Source: Streptomyces sp. NBC_01317
GTDB lineage: Bacteria; Actinomycetota; Actinomycetes; Streptomycetales; Streptomycetaceae
Length of the DNA stretch: 64,000 nt
Assembly: GCF_035961655.1 (NCBI RefSeq)
Contig: NZ_CP108393.1
Coordinates: forward strand, 2,897,501 to 2,961,500
Direction: 5' to 3'
Shown here in pieces: positions 8,362-16,680 of the stretch. Both the position numbers and the translations under genes were made by a program. Under the pieces are notes generated by a model. That model saw only the letters and a program-made list of their open reading frames with translations, ran no database searches and was not told where the DNA came from. Positions within the stretch are counted from its first letter, which is position 1; each line of letters begins with the position of its first letter.

Positions 8362-9027
8362 CTAGTGGGCGTACGACGTGATGTCCTCGATCGCCGAGAA
8401 GCCGAGGCCGTACGCGCTCATGCCGCGCCCGTACGCGCCGATGTGGACGCCGCTCTGCGCCGAGCCGGCCAGGACCCAGCCGAACTCGGTCTCGCGGTAG
8501 TGGAAGGGCGTCGGCACCCCGTCGACCGGCAGGGAGAGCGCGGACCAGTCGGCGCCCTCCAGGTCGTCGGCCAGTTCGAACGCGGTCTCGGTCTGCTGGG
8601 CCAGCCAGTCGTCGCGCAGCATGTGGTCGAGCTGCGCGGGCCAGGTGGACACCAGCAGCCCCGAGCCGGCCAGCCAGGCCGCGGACGACACGGTCGTGGC
8701 GTCCAGATGCCCCGTACCATCACCGGTTCGGCGTACGGGTCCGGCCGCGACGGTCACGACGACCGCGAAGCGTTCCTTGTCCGCGCCCGACCCCTCCGGC
8801 CTTATGGTCGGCTCCTCGCCGTGGCCGGTGGAACCGTGCTGGACCGTGCCGTCCGCGGCGGCGCCGACCTGCATCAGCCAGCGGGGTCCTGTGAACGCCT
8901 CGTCCAGCCCGTACCAGGGGAAAGCTGCCCGCAGATAGCCTTCGACCGTACGCCGGGCTGCTGGCACCCCCTCGGCAGTGGATGAGCTGGACGCGGACCG
9001 CGCCCCTGCCCGACTCGTCGTCTCCAT
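8362..9027 (-). CDS. conserved hypothetical protein near tatB
   Basis: A 221-residue soluble protein of unknown function, with no signal peptide or membrane helix. It opens with a Ser-rich stretch (SASSSS), then a globular domain with aromatic-rich segments (YLRAAFPWYGLDEAF, PRWLMQVGAAADG, FHYRETEFGWVLAG), and ends YGRGMSAYGLGFSAIEDI. I do not recognise a named domain. It is the last gene of the minus-strand series sigE, anti-sigma, HtrA, tatB and starts 116 bp after tatB. It may belong to that envelope-stress transcript or have its own promoter. Confidence 0.7.
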   Translation of the reverse strand: METTSRAGARSASSSSTAEGVPAARRTVEGYLRAAFPWYGLDEAFTGPRWLMQVGAAADGTVQHGSTGHGEEPTIRPEGSGADKERFAVVVTVAAGPVRRTGDGTGHLDATTVSSAAWLAGSGLLVSTWPAQLDHMLRDDWLAQQTETAFELADDLEGADWSALSLPVDGVPTPFHYRETEFGWVLAGSAQSGVHIGAYGRGMSAYGLGFSAIEDITSYAH

Positions 9028-9143
9028 CTACCCGGACGCCTCCTCGATCTCGGTGTCCGGAGCGGCCCGCCCCCGACGGGCGCCTCACTGCCGGACAGAT
9101 GGAGGATAGCCACCCGGTCCCGACTCGTTGGGATTGGTCGTAC

Positions 9144-9614
9144 TCAGGTGGCGTCTGCGTCGAAGGGGGGCCGGTCGTCCCGATCGGGGTTTTCGCGCTT
9201 CTTCAGCAGGTCCGGCGTGCCCCCGGAACCGTTGACCGAGGACGTGGCCGCCACCGGCGTGTCCTTGGCCGCCGCGGCGTCCTCCCGGCTGTTCACCGCG
9301 TCGGCGACGTCCGTGATCTCCTTGCGGAGGTCGAACGAGCTGCGGATCTCCTTGAGGCCGAAGGTGTCCTCGTCGCCGTCCGTCAAATGCTTGCGCACGA
9401 ACGTCTTCGGGTTGAGGTCCTCGAACTCGAAGTCCTTGAACTCCGGGCCCAGCTCCGACTTGATGTCCTCCTTGGCGCTGTCGGAGAACTCACGGATCTT
9501 CCGGATGAACCGGGTGGCGTCCTGGATGACCTTGGGCAGCTTCTCGGGACCGAAGACGAGCACGGCGAGGACGACGAGCGTGACCAGCTCAAGCGGTCCT
9601 ATGTCATTGAACAC
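9144..9614 (-). CDS. tatB: Sec-independent translocase subunit TatB
   Basis: A 156-residue TatB. The N-terminus MFNDIGPLELVTLVV has the conserved acidic-Gly-Pro start of the single membrane helix (about 6-22). The FGPEKLPK hinge follows, then a long amphipathic helix and a disordered charged tail. TatB receives twin-arginine substrates together with TatC. The gene lies 137 bp downstream of the HtrA-like protease on the same strand. One candidate Tat substrate in this window is the SBP encoded at 44086. tatA and tatC are not in the window. Confidence 0.93.
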   Translation of the reverse strand: MFNDIGPLELVTLVVLAVLVFGPEKLPKVIQDATRFIRKIREFSDSAKEDIKSELGPEFKDFEFEDLNPKTFVRKHLTDGDEDTFGLKEIRSSFDLRKEITDVADAVNSREDAAAAKDTPVAATSSVNGSGGTPDLLKKRENPDRDDRPPFDADAT

Positions 9615-9751
9615 CTAGCTGCTCCTCGTGTTCTCCGTGTGGTCTCCGGGCCCCGGACCGTGACGCTTTTGTCCTGGCCTGAGGGGGCTCGGGTGCCGGG
9701 CCGTTCCACGGTACCTGCCCGAACTGTCCGGGCGGTACCTTGCGGTGGCCG

Positions 9752-11266
9752 TCAGGTGCCGTTCGCGGATCCCAGGGTCAGGTTCACGGTCCGCTCCCTG
9801 CCTCCGCGCAGCAGGGTCAGTGCCAGCCGGTCGCCGGGGCGGTGGGCGCGGATCTTGACGATCAGTTCCTGGCCGCTGTGCACCCGTTGGCCGTCCACCT
9901 CCGTGATGACGTCCCCGGGCCGGATCCCGGCCTTCGCGGCGCCGCCGCCGGGCACCACCGAGGGGGTGCCGTCCGCCGCTTCCTTGCCGACGCGGGCGCC
10001 GTCGCCCGTGTACTCCATGTCGAGGCTCACACCGATCACGGGGTGGGCGGCCTTGCCGGTGTTGATGAGCTCCTCGGCGACCCGCTTGCCCTGGTTGATC
10101 GGTATGGCGAAGCCGAGCCCTATGGAGCCGGCCTGGCCGCCCTCGGTGGCGCCGCCGGTGTCGGCGGCGCGGATGGCGCTGTTGATGCCGATGACGCGGG
10201 CCTTGCTGTCCACCAGCGGGCCGCCCGAGTTGCCGGGGTTGATCGGGGCGTCGGTCTGGAGCGCGTCGACGTAACTGACGTCGCTGCCGTCGCCGCTCTC
10301 CCCGCCCGCGGTGATGGGGCGTTCCTTGGCGCTGATGATGCCGGACGTCACGGTGTTGGAGAGGTCGAAGGGGGCGCCGATGGCCACCACCGGGTCGCCG
10401 ACCCGGACGTTGTCGGAGTTGCCGAGCGGCAGCGGCTTGAGGCCGGAGACGCCGGAGACCTTCACGACCGCGAGGTCGTACCCGCTGTCCTTGCCGACGA
10501 TCTTCGCCCGCGCGGTCTCGCCGCCGCTGAACGTGACGGAGATCTCGCCGGAGGCGCCCGCCGGCTGGACGACATGGTTGTTCGTCAGGATGTGGCCCTG
10601 CCGGTCGAGGACGAAGCCCGTGCCGGTGCCCTGCTCGTCGGCGCCGCTGACGTGCAGGGTGACGACGCTGGGCAGGGCGCTGGCGGCGATCCCGGCGACG
10701 CTGTCGGGCGCGCGGTCGCCGAGGTCGGGGCCGGCCTGCGGGAGTTCGACGCTGGCGAAGCCGTTGTTGCGTTCCACGTTCGCGCCGACCGCGCCGCCGA
10801 CGACGCCGGCGACCAGGGCGAACAGCAATGCCGATACGACCCCGATCCGCCTGCGCGGGCGTGGCGGGGTGCCGTGGTCGGTGAACGGCTGCTGTCCGGG
10901 GACGCCCCAGGGGTCGTACGGGCCCCACTGCGGGCCTCCGGGGAGGCCGGGGCCGCCCGGACCACCCGGGGGCTGCTCGTCCCGTGGGCGGTCCGCCGGG
11001 GGCAGGAACACACCGTGCGCCGGGGTCGGCACCGGTACGGGAGGCGCGGGCGCCCAGGGGCCGGGGCCGCCGTAGGGCGGAGTGCTGTAGGCGTCAGGCT
11101 CGTGCAGCGGCTGTGCGTGCCGCGGCGGCTCGTACGACTGCCGCGCCTGTCCCTCTGGTTCGTGCGACGGCCGCGGGTGCCCCGGTGGCTCCTGCTCCGG
11201 CACCCGGCCCGGCGCGGGTCGGCTCCACCACGTCGCCTTGGGTCCGGTGGGCTTCCCGTCGTCCAT
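9752..11266 (-). CDS. membrane-anchored HtrA-like serine protease with PDZ domain
   Basis: A 504-residue HtrA/DegP-type envelope protease. A long Pro/Gly/His-rich cytoplasmic region (1-135) precedes a single TM helix (about 141-162), which puts the protease domain outside. The catalytic triad is visible: H231 in TNNHVV, D264 in SGYDLAVVKV, and S347 in PGNSGGPL. A C-terminal PDZ domain (about 405-500) contains PGGGAAKAGIRPGDVI. It follows the sigE/anti-sigma pair by 88 bp. Linkage of an HtrA to this ECF factor fits degradation of misfolded exported proteins under envelope stress. The start is set at MDDGKPTG (11266); an upstream in-frame ATG adds 19 residues. Confidence 0.92.
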   Translation of the reverse strand: MDDGKPTGPKATWWSRPAPGRVPEQEPPGHPRPSHEPEGQARQSYEPPRHAQPLHEPDAYSTPPYGGPGPWAPAPPVPVPTPAHGVFLPPADRPRDEQPPGGPGGPGLPGGPQWGPYDPWGVPGQQPFTDHGTPPRPRRRIGVVSALLFALVAGVVGGAVGANVERNNGFASVELPQAGPDLGDRAPDSVAGIAASALPSVVTLHVSGADEQGTGTGFVLDRQGHILTNNHVVQPAGASGEISVTFSGGETARAKIVGKDSGYDLAVVKVSGVSGLKPLPLGNSDNVRVGDPVVAIGAPFDLSNTVTSGIISAKERPITAGGESGDGSDVSYVDALQTDAPINPGNSGGPLVDSKARVIGINSAIRAADTGGATEGGQAGSIGLGFAIPINQGKRVAEELINTGKAAHPVIGVSLDMEYTGDGARVGKEAADGTPSVVPGGGAAKAGIRPGDVITEVDGQRVHSGQELIVKIRAHRPGDRLALTLLRGGRERTVNLTLGSANGT

Positions 11267-11354
11267 GCTCTCCCCGCAACTGCCGCTCCGCGCCCCGACG
11301 GGGGCACCCCTGTGAGGATTCAACCAGGTTTACGAATCGGTGCGCAGGACGCGG

Positions 11355-12209
11355 TCAGCGGGCGGACGAGAGCGGAAGGGTCGGGGCCGCGAGCTGGGAG
11401 GGGCGCGGGGTCGCCGTCGGGCTCGTCCCGGAGGGGGCGTCGACCTGGAGGGCCGGGCCCGTGGGTTGCAGGAACGGCGCCAGGGACGGCGTGGTCAGAT
11501 ACGGGCTGCTCAGATACGGGCTGTTGAGCATCCCGGGAGGCGCCGAGGGGGCCTGCCGGACCAGCGACACCGAGGGCGGAACACCGCCGAAGCGGCGGCC
11601 GGTCTCCGCGCCGAGGGGCGCCGGGGCCGTGTTCCCCGCCGGGGCACGCAGGGGCGTCACATTGTTGCCCGCGCCGCGGGGCAGCACGTCGGCCGCCGTG
11701 CCCAGCGGCACGGAACCGCCGAGCGCCATCGCGGCGAACGACACCGCGCTCGCCGCGGCGAACGCGAACCGCCGTGCGCGCCACGGGGAACGCTCCGCCG
11801 CCTCGCGCCCGACCTCGTGGATACGGAATCCGGAGCCGCCCGGGACCATCCCGGAGTGCGCCGCGGCCGGTTCGTACGCGAACCCGCCGGGGCGCACCCC
11901 GAAGACGCCGTTCCCGAACGTGCCCCCGTCGAAGAGACCTCGACGGGGGTCGTCGTCGTCCCGGCCGGAGGAACCGCCGGGCAGCCCCTGGAGTCTGGCG
12001 AGCAGGCCCGCGGACATCGGGGGTCCGGCGGCCTGTGCGAACACGTTCTTGAGCCGGCGCTGGGCGTCGGCCTCCGCCTTGCACTTGGCACAGGTCGCGA
12101 GATGGGCCAGCACACGCTCACGCGCGTCATGGTCCAGCTCCCCGTCCACCAGGGCGGCGAGTCGGTCCCCCAGATGCTGTTCGGCGGGGGTCGGGCTGGT
12201 GGCACTCAC
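11355..12209 (-). CDS. zf-HC2 anti-sigma factor, partner of the adjacent ECF sigma
   Basis: A 284-residue anti-sigma factor. The N-terminal zinc-binding anti-sigma domain has the motif H36-x3-C40-x2-C43 (AHLATCAKC), as in RseA/ZAS proteins. A predicted TM segment ([16 protein letters not shown], about 150-165) is followed by a Pro/Ala-rich extracytoplasmic tail. The layout suggests release of the sigma factor by redox or proteolytic signals. The start codon overlaps the sigma gene stop by 4 bp, so the two are translationally coupled, which keeps factor and inhibitor in step. Corresponds in position to mycobacterial RseA, though longer. Confidence 0.9.
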   Translation of the reverse strand: MSATSPTPAEQHLGDRLAALVDGELDHDARERVLAHLATCAKCKAEADAQRRLKNVFAQAAGPPMSAGLLARLQGLPGGSSGRDDDDPRRGLFDGGTFGNGVFGVRPGGFAYEPAAAHSGMVPGGSGFRIHEVGREAAERSPWRARRFAFAAASAVSFAAMALGGSVPLGTAADVLPRGAGNNVTPLRAPAGNTAPAPLGAETGRRFGGVPPSVSLVRQAPSAPPGMLNSPYLSSPYLTTPSLAPFLQPTGPALQVDAPSGTSPTATPRPSQLAAPTLPLSSAR

Positions 12210-12964
12210 GCCGGTCCGCCCTCCCCGGCCACGCTCACGAAGGCACGCTGCTCGGCCCGGGCCTCGGGCGAGCGGTGCTGGAGGGCCTTGCGCAGGTGGG
12301 AACGCCCGCGGTGGATCCGGCTGCGCACGGTGCCGAGCTTCACACCGAGAGTCGCCGCGATCTCCTCGTACGACAGTCCCTCGATGTCACAGAGCACCAC
12401 CGCGGCACGGAACTCGGGCGCGAGGGTGTCCAGCGCCTGCTGGACGTCCGCGTCGAAGTGGGTGTCGTGGAAGACCTGCTGCGGGGACGGCTCACGGCTG
12501 GGCAGCCGCTCCGCCGCGTCGTCACCGAGCGCGTCGAACCTGATCCGCTGCTTGCGGCGGACCATGTCGAGGAAGAGGTTGGTGGTGATGCGGTGCAGCC
12601 AGCCCTCGAACGTGCCGGGGGTGTAGGTCGACAGTGATCGGAAGACCCGGACGAAAACTTCCTGGGTCAGGTCCTCCGCGTCGTGCTGGTTGCCCGTCAG
12701 CCGGTAGGCGAGGCGGTAGACACGTCCGCTGTGCGTGCTGACGATCTCCTCCCAGCTGGGGGGCGTCCACGCCTGCGCGTCCGCATCCGATGCGAAAGTC
12801 GCCGTAACTGCGGAGTCGTTGGAGCGAGAACGGTCAGCGAAGTTGGTCACGGATCTCGGCTCACCCGCCGATCCGAGGAAGCGCCAGAGCACTCCTCCCC
12901 GATCCACAGGCTCAGCCGCACCTCCCCTATCGGCTCTGGTGGTGTCCAGTCGAGCCCCTACCAT
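12206..12964 (-). CDS. sigE: ECF RNA polymerase sigma factor, SigE type of actinobacteria
   Basis: A 252-residue extracytoplasmic-function sigma factor. Region 2 reads [29 protein letters not shown] in two parts, with the [13 protein letters not shown] -10-binding helix. Region 4 has the helix-turn-helix [25 protein letters not shown]. The order sigma, anti-sigma, HtrA, TatB matches the M. tuberculosis sigE locus; it should not be confused with the different Streptomyces factor also called SigE (CseC/CseB system). The start is set at ATG 12964, with GAGG five bases upstream. A GTG at 12970 and starts near VTNFADRS remain possible, since the first 45 residues are not conserved family sequence. 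Confidence 0.92.
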   Translation of the reverse strand: MVGARLDTTRADRGGAAEPVDRGGVLWRFLGSAGEPRSVTNFADRSRSNDSAVTATFASDADAQAWTPPSWEEIVSTHSGRVYRLAYRLTGNQHDAEDLTQEVFVRVFRSLSTYTPGTFEGWLHRITTNLFLDMVRRKQRIRFDALGDDAAERLPSREPSPQQVFHDTHFDADVQQALDTLAPEFRAAVVLCDIEGLSYEEIAATLGVKLGTVRSRIHRGRSHLRKALQHRSPEARAEQRAFVSVAGEGGPA

Positions 12965-13028
12965 AGCCACCTCGCCCGTTAGCTCCGGATAAGAATCTTT
13001 ACGTGAATATGGGGCCGGTCCCAGCCGC

Positions 13029-13772
13029 TTGTCACCGTGCTGCCCGCCCCCTCATAACGTCCGGTCCCATCTGCGGGTTCCCGGGCGCAGCGGATACAGT
13101 CACCGTTGCGCCGCCAACGGGGACAAGGAGAGGGTCATTACCGCCAACCGGCAGACGAGCTGGGCGTTCTCCGACGCCTACGTCGCCGAGGACGAAGCAC
13201 TCCACTGGGCCCGCGACAGGGCCCATGAGACGGGGCTTCGCTCGGTGTCACCGGGCACCGGTGCCGCGCTGCGTCTGCTCGCCGCCACCCTGGACGCGAA
13301 ATCGGTGGCCGAGATCGGCACCGGGACGGGTGTCTCAGGGACGTACCTGCTCCAGGGCATGCGGCCCGACGGCGTGCTGACCACGGTCGACACCGAACCG
13401 GAGCGCCAGCAGTTCGCCCGGCAGACCTTCCGCGCGGCCGGCTTCACCGGCAACCGCGCCCGCTTCATCCCCGGCCGCGCCCTCGACGTCCTGCCCCGGC
13501 TCGCCGACGGCGGGTACGACCTCGTCTTCTGCGACGGGGACCGGCTGGAGTCACTCGACTACCTCGACGAGTCGCTGCGGCTGCTGCGGCCCGGCGGCCT
13601 GGTCTGCTTCGAGGGCATGTTCGCGGACGGCCGCACGGTGGACTCGGCGGCGCAGCAGGCGGAGGTGCTGCGGCTGCGGGAGCTGCTGCGGGCGGTGCGG
13701 GAGAGCCAGGAGCTCCAGTCGGCGCTGCTGCCGGTGGGCGACGGGCTGCTGTGCGCGGTCCGGCGGGGCTGA
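13029..13772 (+). CDS. O-methyltransferase, SAM-dependent (start uncertain)
   Basis: A class I methyltransferase of the small O-methyltransferase (COMT-like) family. The SAM loop is [16 protein letters not shown], followed by TVDTEPE (ribose-binding acid) and the metal/acid segment YDLVFCDGD. The core begins near [10 protein letters not shown]. No ATG or GTG precedes this in frame. The only listed start type is the TTG at 13029, which has no SD. An AAGGAG lies ideally placed before an ATT codon at 13137, giving 211 residues. Divergent from sigE, like Rv1220c next to sigE in mycobacteria. The substrate is unknown. Confidence 0.85.
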   Translation: MSPCCPPPHNVRSHLRVPGRSGYSHRCAANGDKERVITANRQTSWAFSDAYVAEDEALHWARDRAHETGLRSVSPGTGAALRLLAATLDAKSVAEIGTGTGVSGTYLLQGMRPDGVLTTVDTEPERQQFARQTFRAAGFTGNRARFIPGRALDVLPRLADGGYDLVFCDGDRLESLDYLDESLRLLRPGGLVCFEGMFADGRTVDSAAQQAEVLRLRELLRAVRESQELQSALLPVGDGLLCAVRRG

Positions 13773-13814
13773 GTCTTTTCTCTCTCGGTGTCTTTTGTCT
13801 CTCGGTGGAAAAGG

Positions 13815-13851
13815 GCTGCCCCGGCGCGGACCTGATCCGTGCCGGGGCAGC
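13815..13851. terminator. bidirectional hairpin terminator
   Basis: A 16-bp stem with one G.U pair (arms 13815-13830 and 13836-13851) and a five-base loop. It sits between the convergent methyltransferase and DUF3117 genes. Confidence 0.85.
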
Positions 13852-13902
13852 TGTGGTGTCGATCCGGGGATGACGCACGACCCCGAAGACTGTGCGTTCC
13901 GC

Positions 13903-14070
13903 TCAGCCGACGACCTTCTTGAGAGCGTCGCCGAGGGCATCCGCCTCGTCCGGGGTCAGCTCGACGACGAGCCGACCGCCGCCTTCGAGCGGAACGCGCA
14001 TGACGATGCCCCGCCCCTCCTTGGTCACCTCGAGCGGGCCGTCGCCCGTCCGCGGCTTCATGGCCGCCAT
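13903..14070 (-). CDS. DUF3117 protein, 55 residues
   Basis: A very small conserved actinobacterial protein, read directly from the minus strand. It begins MAAMKPRTGDGPLEV, continues TKEGRGIVMRVPLEGGG and ends DALGDALKKVVG. This is the DUF3117 family, one short beta-rich domain of unknown function with a near-invariant KPRTGDGP start. The ATG at 14070 is preceded by AGGAAGGGG, a good SD. The M. tuberculosis homologue Rv1211 lies in the same neighbourhood, near tag. It is transcribed toward the 13.8-kb terminator and divergently from the crotonase gene. Confidence 0.92.
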   Translation of the reverse strand: MAAMKPRTGDGPLEVTKEGRGIVMRVPLEGGGRLVVELTPDEADALGDALKKVVG

Positions 14071-14368
14071 GCTCGTTCCCCTTCCTGAAACCAGCTCATC
14101 TCCGCCGGCGGCCCCATGACAGGCGCTGTGTCACCGGCATCGAACACATTGCTTCCAGGCCATTATCCCGCATGGCGGGACCCGATGACCAACATCGGTC
14201 GGCATCGCTTGCGCAACGCGCTTCCGCAAAACCACTCAATTCGGCGATCCGCCTGCGATACTTCGCCGCCGCCGGGACCTGGTGGGACCCGGCGGGACCC
14301 GGCGGCCGGCTTTCCTGGGCCATGCTGGACCCGGACAGGACTGCCCCGAGCCGCGAAGGGACCCGATC

Positions 14369-15172
14369 ATGGCCGACACCGTGCTGTACGAGGTGAGTGA
14401 CGGACTCGCAACGATCACGATCAACCGGCCCGAGGCCAGGAACGCGCTCGACGTGGCGACGAAGGCCGCGCTGCGGGACACGCTGGAGACGGCGGGCGCG
14501 GACCCGGCGGTCCGGGGTGTGCTGCTCACGGCGGCGGGTGACCGGGCGTTCTCGGTGGGCCAGGACCTCAAGGAGCACATGGCGCTGCGCGCGGCGGACC
14601 GGGAGCGGGGCTCGGACGACACGATGCGGACGGTGCGCGAGCACTACAACCCGATCGTCCGCGCGATCGCGACGATGCGGAAGCCGGTGGTGGCGGCGGT
14701 GAACGGGGTCGCGGCGGGCGCGGGCCTCGGCTTCGCCCTGGCGGCGGACTACCGGGTGGTGTCGGACACGGCGTCCTTCACGACGGCGTTCGCGGGGGTG
14801 GCACTGACGGCGGACTCGGGGGTGTCCTGGACGCTGCCGCGGCTGATCGGGGCGGGGCGGGCGGCGGATCTGCTGCTGTTTCCGCGGTCCGTGGGGGCGG
14901 AGGAGGCGTTGGCGTTGGGGCTGGTGCATCGGGTGGTGCCGGCTCTTTCGCTGGCCGCGGAGGCTCTTGCCGTGGCGCGGGCGTTGGCGTCCGGGCCGAC
15001 GGTGGCGTATGCGTCGCTGAAGGAGTCGCTGGCGTATGGGGCGGGGCGGACGTTGGAGGAGGCGCTTTCGAGGGAGGCGGAGTTGCAGTCGGTGGCGGGT
15101 TCGTCCGACGACCACGGGATCGCGGTCGAGGCGTTCCTGTCGAAGACGCCGGCGCGCTTTGTGGGGCGCTGA
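14369..15172 (+). CDS. enoyl-CoA hydratase/isomerase, PaaG-like
   Basis: A 267-residue crotonase-fold enzyme. Oxyanion-hole segments are visible: RAFSVGQDL (about 59-67) and NGVAAGAGLGFALAAD (about 112-127). The two hydratase glutamates are not present; instead TADSGVSWTLPRLIG supplies an Asp (D149) at the position used by PaaG-type epoxyphenylacetyl-CoA isomerases. I therefore favour an isomerase over a simple hydratase, though no other phenylacetate genes are nearby. The ATG at 14369 follows GAAGGGACCCGATC. The upstream 298 bp to the DUF3117 gene is a divergent promoter region with nothing else evident. Confidence 0.85.
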   Translation: MADTVLYEVSDGLATITINRPEARNALDVATKAALRDTLETAGADPAVRGVLLTAAGDRAFSVGQDLKEHMALRAADRERGSDDTMRTVREHYNPIVRAIATMRKPVVAAVNGVAAGAGLGFALAADYRVVSDTASFTTAFAGVALTADSGVSWTLPRLIGAGRAADLLLFPRSVGAEEALALGLVHRVVPALSLAAEALAVARALASGPTVAYASLKESLAYGAGRTLEEALSREAELQSVAGSSDDHGIAVEAFLSKTPARFVGR

Positions 15173-15198
15173 CCAGCTGGCCTGGCGGCCGGCCTGTT

Positions 15199-15221
15199 GT
15201 CCTCAATCGCCGGACGGGCTT
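15199..15221 (-). repeat. REP-like palindromic repeat, copy 1
   Basis: GTCCTCAATCGCCGGACGGG plus CTT, the reverse complement of the motif found at 15460, 15524 and 36023. Such AGCCCGTCCGGCGnTTGAGGAC elements are dispersed in streptomycete intergenic regions. Confidence 0.75.
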
Positions 15222-15267
15222 GGTTGTGCCCGCTGCGGGCCGGGGCTTTGTCCGCGGGTTGTTGCCG

Positions 15268-15393
15268 GGGGCCGGGCAGGGGTCGTGTCCTGCACTGCAT
15301 GTTTTACGTCGCGTTCGGGGACTTCGGACATTCACGGTAGTCACGCGACACAAAACACGCTCTACGTTCCGGACACGACCCCTGCCCGTCCCC
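15268..15393. repeat. 126-bp MITE-like long inverted repeat
   Basis: Outer arms 15268-15290 and 15371-15393 pair over 23 positions with one mismatch; the inner 18 (15273-15290 with 15371-15388) are perfect and contain GGGCAGGGGTCGTGTCC. Inside, a second nested arm pair begins with TGTTTT and GTCGCGT on the left and matches ACGCGACACAAAACA on the right at 13 of 15 positions. The core is AT-richer than its surroundings. No ORF lies within and no clear target-site duplication is visible, so a mobile miniature element and a large RNA hairpin are both possible. Confidence 0.7.
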
Positions 15394-15459
15394 CTTCCAC
15401 GCCCGCGTTCAAGACAACCCCCGGCCCGCCCGGCCTTGGAGACCACCGGGGCCACTTCC

Positions 15460-15481
15460 AGCCCGTCCGGCGTTTGAGGAC
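15460..15481 (+). repeat. REP-like palindromic repeat, copy 2
   Basis: AGCCCGTCCGGCGTTTGAGG plus AC, the same motif as copies 1, 3 and 4, with one variable base before TTGAGGAC. Confidence 0.75.
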
Positions 15482-15523
15482 ATCGGTAAGCCGCGCTTGC
15501 GTACCGGGCAGAGGCCACTATCA

Positions 15524-15545
15524 AGCCCGTCGGGCGATTGAGGAC
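15524..15545 (+). repeat. REP-like palindromic repeat, copy 3
   Basis: AGCCCGTCGGGCGATTGAGG plus AC. It is followed by AATCAGTGACCGCAAC, a trailer shared almost exactly with copy 4 at 36023 (ATCAGTAACCGCAAC). The repeat unit is therefore longer than the 22-bp core. It ends 18 bp from the tag stop codon. Confidence 0.75.
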
Positions 15546-15563
15546 AATCAGTGACCGCAACGG

Positions 15564-16157
15564 TCAACGGAACTCGCACCCCACGACGTGGTCGTTGACC
15601 AGCCCGCACGCCTGCATAAGCGCGTACGCCGTCGTCGGGCCCACAAAACGAACCCCCCGCCCCTTCAGGGCCTTCGCCAGCGCCGTCGACTCCTCCGTCA
15701 CCGCCGGGACATCCGCCCCCGTCCGGGGCGCCGGGCGCGTCGTCGGGTCGGGGGCGTACGACCAGATCAGGGCGTCCAGCTCACCCGGCGACCACCCCGC
15801 CAGGACCCCCGCGTTCGCCAGCGTCGCGTCGATCTTCGCGCGGTTGCGGATGATCCCCGGGTCCGCCAGCAGGCGCGTACGGTCCGCGTCCGTGAACTTC
15901 GCCACAGTCGCGATGTGGAAGGAACCGAACGCCTCCCGGAACCCCTCCCGCCGCCGCAGGATCGTGATCCAGGAGAGCCCGGACTGGAACGCCTCCAGGG
16001 AGATCCGCTCGAAGAGCGCGTCGTCGCCGTGGACGGGCCGGCCCCACTCGGAGTCGTGGTACGTGACGTAGTCCGGAGCGGACGTGCCCCACGGGCAGCG
16101 CAGACGCCCGTCCGCCCCCACCACCGCGCCCGCCGGAGGCTCCGCGGCAGGTGTCAT
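15564..16157 (-). CDS. tag: DNA-3-methyladenine glycosylase I
   Basis: A 197-residue base-excision repair glycosylase that removes 3-methyladenine. The zinc ligands of E. coli Tag are conserved with the same spacing: C21 (RCPWG), H34 (YHDSEWG), H190 and C194 (DHVVGC). The substrate-pocket segment FQSGLSWITILRRRE is intact. The start overlaps the end of the DivIVA-like gene by 4 bp, so it is translated from the same mRNA. The neighbourhood order (folP2-like, DivIVA-like, tag, DUF3117) is conserved in mycobacteria. Confidence 0.95.
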   Translation of the reverse strand: MTPAAEPPAGAVVGADGRLRCPWGTSAPDYVTYHDSEWGRPVHGDDALFERISLEAFQSGLSWITILRRREGFREAFGSFHIATVAKFTDADRTRLLADPGIIRNRAKIDATLANAGVLAGWSPGELDALIWSYAPDPTTRPAPRTGADVPAVTEESTALAKALKGRGVRFVGPTTAYALMQACGLVNDHVVGCEFR

Positions 16158-16507
16158 CGGGGGCCCTCCCAGCCGGGCTTCTTGAAGAGGTCCGGCGAGG
16201 AGACCGCCGTCGCCTGGGCCCCCGCCAGCGCCGCCTCCAGCTCCGCGATCCGCGCGTCGCGCTCCGCGAGTTCCGCGCCGAGGCGGCCGAGGGCGTCGTC
16301 CACGTCGGCCATGCGGTAGCCGCGCAGCGCGACGGGCAGCCGCAGCGCCTCGACATCCGCGCGGCCGACCGGGCGTGTCGCGGGCAGCGGGTCCACCAGC
16401 TGTTCGGGCGCGACGTCGGGCAGGACCGGGCGATCCCCGCCGCCGACCACCGCGAGGGTGACCCCGGCGACGACCACGACCATCGCGATGAGCAAGAACA
16501 AGAACAC
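16154..16507 (-). CDS. small membrane-anchored DivIVA-domain protein
   Basis: A 117-residue protein starting at the GTG at 16507 with GGGGAG eight bases upstream; longer in-frame ORF sequence upstream is not protein-like. An N-terminal TM helix (VFLFLLIAMVVVVAGVTLAVV) is followed by a short linker. A DivIVA-type hairpin comes next: LRGYRMADVDDALGRL, with the family FRGYxxxxVD pattern. A short coiled coil (ELAERDARIAELEAAL) closes the domain. DivIVA domains sense curved or polar membrane. The 4-bp overlap with tag shows an operon. This anchored mini form is common in actinobacteria; its function is not established. Confidence 0.8.
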   Translation of the reverse strand: MFLFLLIAMVVVVAGVTLAVVGGGDRPVLPDVAPEQLVDPLPATRPVGRADVEALRLPVALRGYRMADVDDALGRLGAELAERDARIAELEAALAGAQATAVSSPDLFKKPGWEGPR

Positions 16508-16680
16508 GTGCTTCTCCCCGGGCAGGAAACGTCCGGTGCCGATCGTGCCATGGGATCGCGGCGGAGACCGACCCGGCGCCGCCCCGGGGTGCCGGCGCCC
16601 TGACTCACCCCGCGCCGCCGCCCCCCGGCGGACGCGCGGTCTAAGGTCGCAGGCGAGTGGACGTGAGGAAGGAAACACGC

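Larger units (their letters stand above)
15173..15563. other. 391-bp repeat-rich intergenic region
   Basis: No gene is supported here. The interval between the crotonase and tag genes holds one reverse and two forward copies of a Streptomyces REP-like element. A further degenerate copy lies at about 15422-15443 (CGGCCCGCCCGG...GGAGAC). There is also a 126-bp long inverted repeat. It looks like a landing site for small palindromic elements. Confidence 0.7.

Noticed and set aside
15564..15620. A tRNA-like or attachment site at the tag 3' end
   Set aside because: No cloverleaf or CCA end, and no integrase gene anywhere in the window.
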